Below are positions 18,553-27,011 of a stretch of DNA of 64,000 nucleotides, piece by piece (position 1 is the stretch's first letter; each line of letters starts with the position of its first letter). A model generated the notes under the pieces. That model ran no database searches and was not told the DNA's origin. It saw only the letters and a list, made by a program, of their open reading frames with translations. Source of the stretch: Clostridium magnum DSM 2767 (GTDB lineage: Bacteria > Bacillota > Clostridia > Clostridiales > Clostridiaceae). Position numbers and translations under genes: made by a program. The stretch is from contig NZ_LWAE01000005.1 in NCBI RefSeq assembly GCF_001623875.1, positions 186,001 through 250,000 of the forward strand, written 5' to 3'.

Positions 18553-18984
18553 ATGTCAGATATTATAATCAAATTACTTGAGAAGTCAGATGCACAGGAA
18601 CTTTTTACATTCGAACTTAAAAATAGGGCTTTTTTTGAGAGAGTAGGTTTCCCAAGAGGAGATAACTATTATGAATTAAATAATTTCAATACAATAATAA
18701 AGGAGTCAGTTGAGGAACAAGAGAAATAATTAATATATATGTATTTAATAAAGAATCATACCGGAATGATTCTTGGCAGAATAAATTTATTATCAATAGT
18801 AAGAGGAAGTTTTAATAAGGGTGAACTCGGCTATAGAATTGGTGAGGAACATCAGGGGAAGGGGGATGCAACAAGTGCAGTAAAACTTATTTTAGATAAA
18901 GCAGTCAATAATCATAAACCTCATAGAATAGAAGCAGGAACATCACCGTATAACATAGGTTCTCAAATAGTATTAATTCAATAG
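18553..18984 (+). pseudogene. GNAT acetyltransferase (RimJ/RimL type), interrupted and truncated
   Basis: AAGGAGG precedes ATG 18553. The frame MSDIIIKLLEKSDAQELF ... EEQEK stops at TAA 18727 and continues in the same frame with the acetyl-CoA-binding part: YMYLIKNHTGMILGRINLL, GELGYRIGEEHQGKGDAT, and HRIEAGTSPYNIGSQ. It ends about 40 residues early. So there is a nonsense codon in the middle and a lost C-terminus. Confidence 0.75.
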
Positions 18985-19157
18985 AACCAAAGAGATGGAC
19001 AAGAAGTTGGATATTATCTTGAATAAATTAGATGATAAGGGAGACGAAACTAATAAATCTTAATTCTCGTTCTTCTTAAGCTATCACGAAATTATAAAAT
19101 ATTTTCATTTTATTATAGAATTGACTACGATTAAACTTTTGAGGAGGTAATATAGAT

Positions 19158-19400
19158 ATGTATATAATAGTATTATCAGCAATTATAGTAGGTGTCTTTA
19201 TAGTATTCGGAAGTATTATACTTGGTAGGTATGTTTTAAGTAGCAGGCAAAATAATGAATCTGGTACATATCAAATGGTTAAGGTAGATGAAAAAAATAT
19301 TGTTATACTGGATACAAGGACAGGGCAATATTGGAAAAAGCCTATTGTAGAAAATTCCTCTTTAAAAACAACGAATAGAGAGGCAGATAAATACGCATGA
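19158..19400 (+). CDS. Small single-pass membrane protein, unknown
   Basis: 80 residues behind GAGGAGG. An N-terminal membrane helix (IIVLSAIIVGVFIVFGSIIL) is followed by a short soluble part (GTYQMVKVDEKNIVILDTRT). The latter resembles a one-blade signal such as KVDEKNIVILDTRTGQYW found in small exported proteins. No family assigned. It is one of the series of small envelope genes. Confidence 0.55.
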   Translation: MYIIVLSAIIVGVFIVFGSIILGRYVLSSRQNNESGTYQMVKVDEKNIVILDTRTGQYWKKPIVENSSLKTTNREADKYA

Positions 19401-19567
19401 TTTTTACCATATTACAACAGTAAACTTTATGAATAGAGAGGAAAATAAAATGAATAAAAGATTTTCTGGATGATTTCTTTGGGTATTCCAGCATTCTTAG
19501 ATTAATAGCATTTTTGTTAAAGTAATTCATAATTTTTTATATTAAGTATAGATAGCGAATCTTCTTT

Positions 19568-19586
19568 AGTTGTAATAAAACTGTAA
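19568..19586 (+). repeat. Intergenic dyad motif, copy 2
   Basis: AGTTGTAATAAAACTGTAA, 28 bp before the TTG start at 19615. AGTT and AACT form the dyad. Confidence 0.5.
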
Positions 19587-19614
19587 AAAATGACGAATGA
19601 GAAGGGGGATTTTT

Positions 19615-19842
19615 TTGAAACTTAATAAGTTGTTTTTTATAACATTCTTTGCTGTTTACGTTTTCTTTGCAGTATTTTCTACAATGTATAGCAGAGTTAG
19701 GTATGGAAGCGATTGCACGTTATCATTTATAGTCACAGATAAACTAATAATAGGGTTAACGGAAGATTGGATTTTAAAACTTATCGTTTCGGTATTATTT
19801 GCTTTTACTAATAGTAATTTATTAAGCAGGAAGGCAACATAA
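19615..19842 (+). CDS. Small two-helix membrane protein, unknown
   Basis: 75 residues from TTG 19615, chosen because AGAAGGGGGA ends 6 nt upstream; the ATG at 19597 precedes that site. Two hydrophobic segments, LFFITFFAVYVFFAVFS and LKLIVSVLFAF, flank a polar loop. No family recognised. Confidence 0.5.
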   Translation: MKLNKLFFITFFAVYVFFAVFSTMYSRVRYGSDCTLSFIVTDKLIIGLTEDWILKLIVSVLFAFTNSNLLSRKAT

Positions 19843-19908
19843 ATAAATACTCATATCACAGAATAGTAAAAAAATACGTCATAGTAAATTATTTTATCAG
19901 GGGGTTAT

Positions 19909-20367
19909 ATGGGAATTTATGAATTAAAGTTCAAGAAAAGACAATTGAATGTTATTTTAGGAATAGTAGGGATTGTTTGTGGTTTATTTTGGACAAGTTT
20001 ACTTATAGCTTCTTTTACAATATTTAAAGCGCAAATATCAACAGGTACTGTCTTCTTTACGGTTTTGATAGTATTAAATATTATTTTAGATTTTCTTTTG
20101 GGGAAACATTATATAACTTTTTCATTACAAACTTATGTTAAAATTTATGATAAAGAATTAGAAATCCATAAAGGATTGCTTTCGAGAAAACAATTTATCA
20201 AATACGAAGATATTGAGGAAGTTCGTTTAATTGGTGAAAAGGTAGTCATAATTATGATGGATTATTGTTCAAATAAAGAGATTGTGATATGGTCAGGGTT
20301 GATGTATTTAAAAGATTTAGATATACTTCTTGATAACTTGTCTAAAAATAATATATTAGTTAAATGA
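19909..20367 (+). CDS. Membrane protein with bacterial PH-like domain
   Basis: 152 residues behind GGGGG. Two membrane helices (VILGIVGIVCGLFWTSLLIA and TVFFTVLIVLNIILDFLL) precede a cytoplasmic part with the pattern VKIYDKELEIHKGLLSRKQF then IKYEDIEEVRLIGEKVVI. This is the strand order of bacterial PH-like domains in small membrane proteins. Role unknown. Confidence 0.55.
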   Translation: MGIYELKFKKRQLNVILGIVGIVCGLFWTSLLIASFTIFKAQISTGTVFFTVLIVLNIILDFLLGKHYITFSLQTYVKIYDKELEIHKGLLSRKQFIKYEDIEEVRLIGEKVVIIMMDYCSNKEIVIWSGLMYLKDLDILLDNLSKNNILVK

Positions 20368-20561
20368 CATTAATACGCATTCTTTTTATAAAGTTTATTA
20401 ATCATAGATGCACGACAGCTAAACAACAGTATTATATTGTTCAACAATCGTAAGTTTATAAGAAATAAAAAGAATGTCACACTCAATATTTACCTAAAAT
20501 ACAGAAGATAGTAAAATCAAAACGTAGTGGCAAATTACTATAAATTGAGGGGGGATTTTAG

Positions 20562-20972
20562 TTGAAAAAAACAGGTGTTATTTTAATTATTATAATGTTG
20601 TTGATAGTTTCAGTATATTCAATCAAAGGCGCTTTTGACCATAACTGCACTTATAAAGGAGAAAATGAATTTTGGACGGCTGAATATAAGGTGTATGCCA
20701 CAAAGATATTAACCAATAAAAGGTTAACAGTATCCTATAAGAAAAACCTATCTGACTTATCTTCAATAAAACATTTAGAAATATCTTATGAAAGTAGTAT
20801 AGGAGGTGGAAAATTAACCGAAGATTTTGGTGATAACCCTCCAAAAGAAAGAACCTATACACTTAAAGGTAATGGTTCAGGAGGAATGATATTAAACAAA
20901 GATGAAGTAGTAAAGGTTAACATAAGTATTGATGGAAAGACACAAACAATTGAACTTAGGAATGTACAGTAA
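20562..20972 (+). CDS. Secreted or anchored protein of unknown function
   Basis: 136 residues from TTG 20562 behind GAGGGGGG. A signal or anchor helix (GVILIIIMLLIVSVYSI) precedes an extracytoplasmic beta-rich domain (WTAEYKVYATKILTNKRL, GNGSGGMILNKDEVVKVNIS). It has two cysteine-poor halves and no recognised family. Confidence 0.6.
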   Translation: MKKTGVILIIIMLLIVSVYSIKGAFDHNCTYKGENEFWTAEYKVYATKILTNKRLTVSYKKNLSDLSSIKHLEISYESSIGGGKLTEDFGDNPPKERTYTLKGNGSGGMILNKDEVVKVNISIDGKTQTIELRNVQ

Positions 20973-21070
20973 CTTTTATTTATTGTTTTTACTTGCGTTA
21001 CAATATTCTTAAAGTGTCTATCTACTATAAATTTATGATAGATTATGGTTTACAGAATGGAGGGAGCAAA

Positions 21071-21331
21071 ATGTTTAATAGATATAAGATTACACCTACT
21101 AGGGAACAAAGTATTAGGAGAATAATTGGAAGTTTATTTTTGATGGTTTTTGGAATTTATATGTTATGCCTATATAATAGAACTGTTGGAATTGTATGTA
21201 TCATAACTTCAAGTGGTATTATTTTGTTCCATTTATACTTTCTTATCTTTATAAAGAATAGTCTATCTTCTATTGAGATTAATATAACATCAGGAAAGTT
21301 ATTGAATGACGAAGAAAAAGAAAATAGATAA
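21071..21331 (+). CDS. Small two-helix membrane protein, unknown
   Basis: 86 residues. The start at 21071 is placed by GGAGGG 7 nt upstream, inside a longer frame. Two helices (IIGSLFLMVFGIYMLCLY and GIVCIITSSGIILFHLYFLI) and basic flanks. No family recognised. Confidence 0.55.
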   Translation: MFNRYKITPTREQSIRRIIGSLFLMVFGIYMLCLYNRTVGIVCIITSSGIILFHLYFLIFIKNSLSSIEINITSGKLLNDEEKENR

Positions 21332-21447
21332 AAAGTTAAACTACAATATTTATATCATGTATAATCGTAAAATGTTGAGAACTAATTATTATAGTTATCG
21401 TATTTAACATTAAAGCATAGTGAACTGATGTTAGGGGTTGAGAATTA

Positions 21448-21771
21448 ATGAAAACAGGAAAATGGATTTTAATTATTATGGTAGTTGCGATAGTTTTTGC
21501 TTTTGGAGGTTGTGAAAGTAAAAGTATATCCAGCGTTAGCCTAAATCCACCAGATAAAATTAATATATATGCAGTGGAATTTGTTTATGATAAACCTCAA
21601 AGACTTACCATTAGTAATGGTAATAAAAAACAGGTTCAATTTACAGAAATAATTCTTCCTCTAAGTGAAAGATGGCAAAACATTGCGTTTGTCAAAATTA
21701 AAGATAACTTCTATACACCTATTGGGTTAAATGAAAATTTAGATTACTTGGTTAAGGCATCGGTTAAGTGA
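21448..21771 (+). CDS. Small lipoprotein, unknown
   Basis: 107 residues with a lipoprotein signal peptide (WILIIMVVAIVFAFGGC); the lipobox FGGC gives the lipidated cysteine at residue 25. The mature part (INIYAVEFVYDKPQRLTI ... NFYTPIGLNENLDYLVKA) is short and soluble. It is probably anchored to the outer face of the membrane. Confidence 0.65.
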   Translation: MKTGKWILIIMVVAIVFAFGGCESKSISSVSLNPPDKINIYAVEFVYDKPQRLTISNGNKKQVQFTEIILPLSERWQNIAFVKIKDNFYTPIGLNENLDYLVKASVK

Positions 21772-21794
21772 TTGATTAATTTATAAATTTACTA

Positions 21795-21813
21795 AACAGT
21801 GTAACAACTGTAA
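21795..21813 (+). repeat. Intergenic dyad motif, copy 3
   Basis: ACAGT-N6-ACTGT followed by AA, about 40 bp before the start at 21854. Confidence 0.45.
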
Positions 21814-21853
21814 AATATGGTGAATAAAACTATTAAAATGGAGGAGGAAATAC

Positions 21854-22243
21854 ATGGATAAATCCTTAAAATTCAATTTAATTGTTATGCTGATTTTGGT
21901 ATGTTTCATCAGTCTTTTAGCATATAAGAATAACATAAGTGGTTTTAGTCAAGCACAAGCAATTACTAAAATTATTAAAATCCACCCTGAATTTCCGGCC
22001 AATACAAATGATACGATAACAAAAGATATTGAAGTTAGGGGAGGACCAAATATTTTAATTACAACTGCAAAAGTTAAATTTATAACTAAGATTGAAGCGG
22101 TTGAAAAAAACTCATATATAAACTGGTTCTTTTTTGTTATTTTAATTTCTTTCATGCTTGTAATTCTTGCAATTTTAGCAATTTTGTCAATTAATATCAT
22201 GGGAAAAGAAAAAATTATAATTCATAATTGCATTAGGAAATAA
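21854..22243 (+). CDS. Membrane protein with two spans, unknown
   Basis: 129 residues behind GGAGGAGG. An N-terminal helix (FNLIVMLILVCFISLLAY), an external segment of ~65 residues (FSQAQAITKIIKIHPEFPAN) and a second helix (WFFFVILISFMLVILAILAI) near the C-terminus. This topology exposes a small extracytoplasmic domain. No family recognised. Confidence 0.6.
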   Translation: MDKSLKFNLIVMLILVCFISLLAYKNNISGFSQAQAITKIIKIHPEFPANTNDTITKDIEVRGGPNILITTAKVKFITKIEAVEKNSYINWFFFVILISFMLVILAILAILSINIMGKEKIIIHNCIRK

Positions 22244-22315
22244 AGAAGAATTTTATAAGTGTTTTGATGAATTATTTTGAGATGGTATTGAAAAAAGTTA
22301 CGACGCTTTTTCTTA

Positions 22316-22334
22316 AGTTGTGATGTAACTGTAA
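22316..22334 (+). repeat. Intergenic dyad motif, copy 4
   Basis: AGTTGTGATGTAACTGTAA, 26 bp before the start at 22361. The preceding TTTCTTA resembles the sequence before copies 1 and 2. Confidence 0.5.
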
Positions 22335-22360
22335 GTAAAGGAGAAGTTAAGGGTGTTATA

Positions 22361-22732
22361 ATGATGAGTATTCATAAAAAAAGTTTACTGTCACTAATCA
22401 TTTTTATGGTAATTGTTCTTATTAGCAGTATAACATATTTAGAATTTGGATTGTATGTTAATACAGGGGTATTGCACATTAAAAATATAGCAGTAAGCAA
22501 TCAAAATCTACAAGTTTTGGGAACAACAACCAACAGTGGTGAAGCCTTTGCTGGTTATAACTATACAATGGAAAATAGCAATTTATATTTAAAACTAAGA
22601 TATAGCGTTGTAAATCCAATACATAGTAGTGGAGATTTTAACATTACCATAAAAGAAAATGTCAAAAACATAAAGAATGTATATTTACAGGGTAGTAAAC
22701 CAGAAGATAAAAAATTAATTTGGACTAATTAA
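22361..22732 (+). CDS. Membrane-anchored extracytoplasmic protein, unknown
   Basis: 123 residues; ATG 22361 or 22364 (tandem ATGs). One N-terminal helix (LLSLIIFMVIVLISSITYL), then a beta-rich exported domain (NTGVLHIKNIAVSNQNLQVL, NLYLKLRYSVVNPIHSSGDF). No family recognised. Confidence 0.6.
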   Translation: MMSIHKKSLLSLIIFMVIVLISSITYLEFGLYVNTGVLHIKNIAVSNQNLQVLGTTTNSGEAFAGYNYTMENSNLYLKLRYSVVNPIHSSGDFNITIKENVKNIKNVYLQGSKPEDKKLIWTN

Positions 22733-22797
22733 TTAGTAAATCTTTTAAACAATATTACAGTGGTAGTTTATAACGAACTAAATTAAGGGGGATGTTT

Positions 22798-23247
22798 ATG
22801 AAAATGAAACTATGGTTGAGGTATTTTGTTTATATGTTTCTAATATTTGTAGTAGTATTTTCGGGAGAACATGTTTTTCAAGGCATTGCAAAGATTAGAG
22901 AAAATTCATTTAATCCTCAATATTTCTACACAAGTGCTATGACAATTATTTTTTATGGAAGTGTAGGTTTAATATTGGGTTTAGAACATTTTATTTGTGA
23001 GATAAAAAAAGAAGGAACTTGGGCACTTATTTTGCCTAAAATAGTTTTAATGGGACTGCCTTCATTATACTTTTCACTTGCTTATGTTACATTTAGTTTT
23101 AACATTGAATTTTTGAGAAACATAATAATATACCCCATAATTACATTAATGGTAAGTTACTCAGGTTTTCTGTCTGTCTTTCCATTGATACTTGGATATA
23201 CAATTATTACAAGTTTTTATAAGCATAATGAAAAACTGGGAGTATAG
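22798..23247 (+). CDS. Four-span membrane protein, unknown
   Basis: 149 residues. The start at 22798 is preferred because AAGGGGG is 7 nt upstream; ATG 22792 is too close. Four hydrophobic segments are visible (YFVYMFLIFVVVF, MTIIFYGSVGLILGL, IVLMGLPSLYFSLAYVTF, GFLSVFPLILGYTIITSF). No family recognised. Confidence 0.6.
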   Translation: MKMKLWLRYFVYMFLIFVVVFSGEHVFQGIAKIRENSFNPQYFYTSAMTIIFYGSVGLILGLEHFICEIKKEGTWALILPKIVLMGLPSLYFSLAYVTFSFNIEFLRNIIIYPIITLMVSYSGFLSVFPLILGYTIITSFYKHNEKLGV

Positions 23248-23303
23248 CTATTTCGTGATCTTCTAATTATTGTGCCTTGTGTTTAAGGAGAAATGGTGAT
23301 GAA

Positions 23304-23432
23304 ATGAGAAAGAAATTAAAAGTTAGTATTATACCTGCTTCGGTTCTGATAATAGTTTTTTCCTATGTACTTTGGTGGTATTTAAGTAATTTAAGACTCG
23401 ATGTATATTCTTTCTCTGATAATGGTCGTTAA
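23304..23432 (+). CDS. 42-residue membrane peptide, perhaps truncated
   Basis: AAGGAG lies 13 nt upstream. MRKKLKVSIIPASVLIIVFS is followed by a membrane-like run and a polar end. It has the N-terminus of a signal-anchor protein like those preceding it, so it may be the 5' remnant of one. Confidence 0.4.
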   Translation: MRKKLKVSIIPASVLIIVFSYVLWWYLSNLRLDVYSFSDNGR

Positions 23433-23493
23433 ATTTATAAGGATAACAATCACTATGTTTTTAATGCAATAGTTCATAGTTCTATACCCTTTT

Positions 23494-24147
23494 CTATTTT
23501 TTCTTTTTGGTTGCATAGTCTGTCATTTCTGGTATTGCTCCACCACCCACAGCCCAAAAGTAAAGACTCGCAACACTGCAATATGGGCTGAATCTTTTAC
23601 GATATCTTTCAAAACGGATACGATCAATTGTCTTATGATGATAAACCATGCGTATACCACGCAGAATTGCAAGGTCACCATAACTAAATACGTTTGGTCT
23701 TTCCAAACAGAAAAGCAGAATCATTTCTGCAGTCCATATGCCAATTCCTTTTAATGAGGAAAGAACTTTGATTGCTTCTTCGTCGGACATTTCAGATATG
23801 CGCTGAAGGTTAAATTCTCCTGAATCCACTTTTGCTGCAAAGTCAGTAATATATTCTGCTTTTTTATATGTCATACCCATAGACTGTAGCTTTGGAACGC
23901 CCGTTTTTAGGATTGTTTGTTCATTAATCTCTCCCAAAGACATCTGCATACGGTTCCAGATGGTTTTTTGTGCTTTTGTAGAAATTTGTTGCCCAATTAT
24001 ATGATGAACTACAGATGAGAACAAATCACCATCTGTAGGGCGGTCAATATGACCAATCTGTTCTATCACTTCAGCCAAACGTCTGTCTTTTCTTTTCAAA
24101 TATGCAATTTCCGTATCACCATAGGGAAAATATTTGTTTTTATTCAT
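23494..24147 (-). CDS. alkA: DNA-3-methyladenine glycosylase (AlkA-type HhH-GPD)
   Basis: 217 residues. The ATG at 24147 is preferred: TTGGAG lies just upstream and would itself be the earlier TTG start. The HhH-GPD core is LSSLKGIGIWTAEMILLF with the catalytic aspartate in VFSYGDLAILRGI. VVHHIIGQQISTKAQKTIW is the conserved substrate-pocket segment. It removes alkylated purines in base excision repair. A methyltransferase for alkylated DNA is divergent at 24371, so the pair forms an alkylation-repair locus. Confidence 0.9.
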   Translation of the reverse strand: MNKNKYFPYGDTEIAYLKRKDRRLAEVIEQIGHIDRPTDGDLFSSVVHHIIGQQISTKAQKTIWNRMQMSLGEINEQTILKTGVPKLQSMGMTYKKAEYITDFAAKVDSGEFNLQRISEMSDEEAIKVLSSLKGIGIWTAEMILLFCLERPNVFSYGDLAILRGIRMVYHHKTIDRIRFERYRKRFSPYCSVASLYFWAVGGGAIPEMTDYATKKKK

Positions 24148-24370
24148 ATTGTTTTTCTCCAATCATCAAGAGCCAACGCTGATTAAAGCAGAATTCACGT
24201 ATCATATCTAAATTAGATGGTTTCATTATCACTGTTCCTCACTGTGTTGCGTTGACGCACTGTTTATTATTTGTTAGTATTATATCATCAAAACAGAAGA
24301 TTAAATATTAAAATATGGTGCAAAAATATCACAATATCTCCAAGTAAGGATTTGTATTACAGGTGAATAT

Positions 24371-24679
24371 ATGAAAAAGATTATGAATGAACAATTAATT
24401 TATGAAATACTTTCCGTTGTGGAAGAAATCCCTAAAGGGAAAGTAGCTACATATGGACAAATTGCCAGCCTTATTGGCAGAGACAAAAATGCACGGCTTG
24501 TCGGGAAGGTTCTTAGCCAGGCAGAATTTTATGGGAGATATCCATGTCATCGTGTGGTAAATCATGCTGGAAGGTTGGCACCGGGGTGGCAGGAACAACG
24601 ATTTCTGTTATTAGAAGAAGGTGTATCCTTTAAAGATGAGAATCATGTTGATATGAAGGAAAACCAGTGGGACTGTTAG
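24371..24679 (+). CDS. MGMT-type methylated-DNA--protein-cysteine methyltransferase
   Basis: 102 residues. The active-site motif PCHRVV is present with its cysteine; alkyltransferase-like proteins have Trp or Ala there. IPKGKVATYGQIASLIG is the helix-turn-helix and ARLVGKVLSQ the arginine-finger region. It is a stand-alone catalytic domain without the N-terminal RNase H-like part, like the short MGMT-type proteins. It should transfer methyl groups from O6-methylguanine to its own cysteine. Divergent from alkA. Confidence 0.85.
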   Translation: MKKIMNEQLIYEILSVVEEIPKGKVATYGQIASLIGRDKNARLVGKVLSQAEFYGRYPCHRVVNHAGRLAPGWQEQRFLLLEEGVSFKDENHVDMKENQWDC

Positions 24680-24801
24680 GATGGAGATGATCTGTCGTTG
24701 GAAAGTCTGGCCCAAAGTGCAAGAGTCAGTTATGTAGTTTAAATTCACTATTGCTTAAAAGCTAATTCTATGATATTATACGTAATAATTAAATAATATG
24801 A

Positions 24802-24891
24802 TGCTTATTCTTATCCCCGGGTAAGAATGTTAATAAGCACTGATTCTTATTCCATTAGGGCCTTTTTTAAGGAGGAATGAGATTCGGTGCT
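24802..24891 (+). other. Two overlapping hairpins in the 24.68-24.96 kb gap
   Basis: TGCTTATT (24802) pairs with AATAAGCA (24832-24839), with ATTCTTA/TAAGAAT inside. AGCACTGATTCTTATTCC (24836) pairs with 24874-24891 (18 bp, few mismatches). The second stem starts inside the first, so the two cannot form fully together. That is an attenuator-like arrangement about 70 nt before elaA; no known riboswitch is recognised. Confidence 0.45.
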
Positions 24892-24960
24892 TTTGTGTTT
24901 ATTAGGGGAGTTTAAGTATTATATTAAAATCTAATATTTGATGTAGATGGAGGTGATTTA

Positions 24961-25404
24961 ATGAATTGGAATATTAAAAAATTTAATAAACTTAAGATCG
25001 AAGAAATATACAAAATTTTAGCATTAAGAAATAAAGTATTTATTGTAGAACAGGAGTGTGTATACCTTGACTGTGATGATAAAGATTTAAATTCATATCA
25101 TTTATTTTCTGAAGAAAATGGAGAAGTAGTTGCATACTTAAGAATTTTGGAAAAGGGAGTTTCTTACGACGAAATATCAATAGGAAGAGTAGTCGTAAAA
25201 AAAAATCATCGTGGTAAAGGAATTTCAAGAGAAATGATGTTAAAAGCTATTGAGTTTATAGAAAACACTTTAAAAGAAGATACTATTAAAATTCAAGCAC
25301 AAGTGTATTTACTTGATTTTTATAGTAGTCTTGGCTTTAAGGCAGTTTCAGAAGAATATCTAGAGGATAATATTCCACATATAGATATGTTATATAAAAA
25401 ATAA
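24961..25404 (+). CDS. elaA: ElaA-type GNAT acetyltransferase
   Basis: 147 residues behind GGAGGTGATTTA. ElaA signatures: YKILALRNKVFIVEQECVYL, DLNSYHLF, and the acetyl-CoA loop GRVVVKKNHRGKGISREM. C-terminal QAQVYLLDFYSSLGFKAVS is the family ending. The substrate is unknown. A fragment of an unrelated transporter follows. Confidence 0.9.
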   Translation: MNWNIKKFNKLKIEEIYKILALRNKVFIVEQECVYLDCDDKDLNSYHLFSEENGEVVAYLRILEKGVSYDEISIGRVVVKKNHRGKGISREMMLKAIEFIENTLKEDTIKIQAQVYLLDFYSSLGFKAVSEEYLEDNIPHIDMLYKK

Positions 25405-25414
25405 ATTAATTACG

Positions 25415-25618
25415 GAAATTTCAAAGATCAATATATTAAATATTTTATTAGGATTAGTTGTAGTTGGTATTGAAGGGGGATATATTATTATGTATCGTTT
25501 GGAATGGGAAATAAGCAAAGGTGCTCTTATAGCCAATATATGCATAGCTACCCTTCTTTTAATTGCTGGGGCACTATTCTTTAAAGAAGGCTTTACTATA
25601 CAAAAGTTTCTTGGTTAA
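25415..25618 (+). pseudogene. EamA/DMT-family transporter, C-terminal fragment
   Basis: In one frame, ISKINILNILLGLVVVGIEG is followed by GYIIMYRLEWEISKGALIAN and IATLLLIAGALFFKEGFTIQ. This is the seventh to ninth helix region of EamA/DMT transporters. It has no 5' part and stops before the last helix. ATG 25490 would give a 42-residue peptide, but that looks accidental. Confidence 0.6.
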
Positions 25619-25671
25619 TACCTGATAAATAGTAATTTAGCGGATAGATTTAAAATAATACGTACTAAAAA

Positions 25672-25700
25672 AATAGAACAAATGGAGTTCTATTTTTTTA
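25672..25700. terminator. Bidirectional terminator
   Basis: AATAGAAC pairs with GTTCTATT around a 7-nt loop, with A residues before and T residues after, between convergent transcription units. Confidence 0.7.
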
Positions 25701-25771
25701 TTTTCTTATATGATTAACCTATCATAGGTTTTATTTATACTCTATGATTTTATTTGAGCCCTTTATCAGCT

Positions 25772-26401
25772 TTACATCTCTTTTCTGCATTTTATCATTA
25801 AAAAGTTTACTGGAGGTTTATTTGGATTCTCCTTATATATTTCATCAATCTCTACAAAATCTACAAGCCCATAATTTCCAAACTCTTTCTCTATTGACTT
25901 AGAATCATAGAAAAACAGTTTTACCCCATACGTTGTTTCATAATAATTTTCAGCAAGCTTCGTGCCATTACCGTACATTGGAGCTTTTTCTGAAACAGCC
26001 GTAAAAATCATATATCCACCTGGTTTTAAGTGGTTATAGCAATCATTAATAAACTTTTTTCTTTCATCTTCATTTAACAAATGAATAAGAGCAAAGCTAA
26101 CTACACCATCATAGAGTTTATTTTCAAAAGGCATATCTGATACTGACCCATGATAAATTTTATTATTAATTCCATTTTGCCTTGCTATATTAATGGCTGT
26201 TTGAGAAATTTCGACTCCTGTAACCTCCATGTTATTATCAATAAATGGTTTTGCATTTCTTCCATATCCAATACCTGGTATTAAGATATCCTTTAGATTA
26301 TTTTCAGCAAAGTAATCTGCTACTATAACTGCAATGTTTGATGGCTCAAACCCCCACATTGCTTGCTTTTCTACAAAACTTTTTTCCCAAAATCCTGACA
26401 T
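25772..26401 (-). CDS. Class I SAM-dependent methyltransferase
   Basis: 209 residues. The start MSGFWEK at 26401 follows AAAGGAGATG; an upstream in-frame ATG at 26431 has no site. Motif I is ILIPGIGYGRNAKPFI, motif II VTGVEIS, then DMPFENKLYDGVVSFALIHL and LKPGGYMIF. FWEKSFVEKQAMWGFEPS resembles the tellurite/thiopurine methyltransferase subgroup. A 25-bp motif upstream (26542) is identical to one in front of the Rrf2 gene, so it is probably under Rrf2 control. Confidence 0.8.
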   Translation of the reverse strand: MSGFWEKSFVEKQAMWGFEPSNIAVIVADYFAENNLKDILIPGIGYGRNAKPFIDNNMEVTGVEISQTAINIARQNGINNKIYHGSVSDMPFENKLYDGVVSFALIHLLNEDERKKFINDCYNHLKPGGYMIFTAVSEKAPMYGNGTKLAENYYETTYGVKLFFYDSKSIEKEFGNYGLVDFVEIDEIYKENPNKPPVNFLMIKCRKEM

Positions 26402-26541
26402 ATAAACATCTCCTTTAAAATTTTTATTCACTAAATAGTATTAAAAATCTTTATAATTTTAGTATTAATATAAGTCTTGTTTTAGACTAACATTGTTAAC
26501 AAGCTATTTATAACAAAAATATAATCATTTTAATCAAATAC

Positions 26542-26566
26542 ATTACAGACTGTATTTATCTATAAT
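26542..26566 (-). promoter_or_regulatory. Rrf2 operator candidate, methyltransferase side
   Basis: A 25-bp sequence identical to 27012-27036, containing the perfect dyad TACAG-A-CTGTA and an adjacent TATTTATCTATAAT. It lies about 140 bp upstream of the methyltransferase start. Confidence 0.65.
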
Positions 26567-26601
26567 TAAGGTGTAAAAACACCTATGAAATTAAGGCGTT
26601 T

Positions 26602-26982
26602 TTATATAATTTCAAATAGTTTTTTATTTTTAAGATAAGTTTTCATTATATTCTCTGCTTCTTCCATTGCTTTTTGGATTTTGCACGCATGATTTTCATC
26701 CATTTCACACGTAAACATAGAGCTATTTCCTTCTGTTGCCTTAATTACATCTAAAAGTGAAATATCTTCTTTCCTTTTACGCAAAATATAACCACCATTT
26801 ACACCAGGAGTTGATTGAATTATATCAGCTTTTACTAACTGCGTTAAAATCTTTGACAAATAACTCGGTGAAATATTTAAATGGTTTGCCAAAGGATGCA
26901 AACTTAAGTTATCTCTTTTATCATACTTAATCATATATGCAACTATATGTAATGCATAATTAGTAGCTTTGGTATACTTCAT
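26602..26982 (-). CDS. Rrf2-family transcriptional regulator
   Basis: 126 residues behind GGAGG. MKYTKATNYALHIVAYM and LANHLNISPSYLSKILTQL are the family winged helix; TPGVNGGYILRK is the wing. The iron-sulfur region keeps only two cysteines (FTCEMDENHACKI), so an Fe-S cluster like that of IscR is uncertain. One operator-like motif lies upstream of this gene and an identical one downstream, before the methyltransferase: probable autoregulation plus control of that gene. Confidence 0.88.
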   Translation of the reverse strand: MKYTKATNYALHIVAYMIKYDKRDNLSLHPLANHLNISPSYLSKILTQLVKADIIQSTPGVNGGYILRKRKEDISLLDVIKATEGNSSMFTCEMDENHACKIQKAMEEAENIMKTYLKNKKLFEII

Positions 26983-27011
26983 ACTAATCCTCCATGTACC
27001 ATTAATCAGAT

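Noticed and set aside
18995..19063. 22-codon ORF (MDKKLDIILNKLDDKGDETN...)
   Set aside because: No good ribosome binding site and it lies in the tail of a dead GNAT gene. It could be a scrap but nothing supports it as a gene.
19442..19530. Short ORF after 19400 (MNKRFSG)
   Set aside because: Ends after seven codons; joining frames gives no recognisable protein.
17789..23432. A classical integron cassette array
   Set aside because: The gaps lack convincing paired attC core boxes (RYYYAAC...GTTRRRY) and no integrase is in the window. Only the weaker statement of a cassette-like series is kept.
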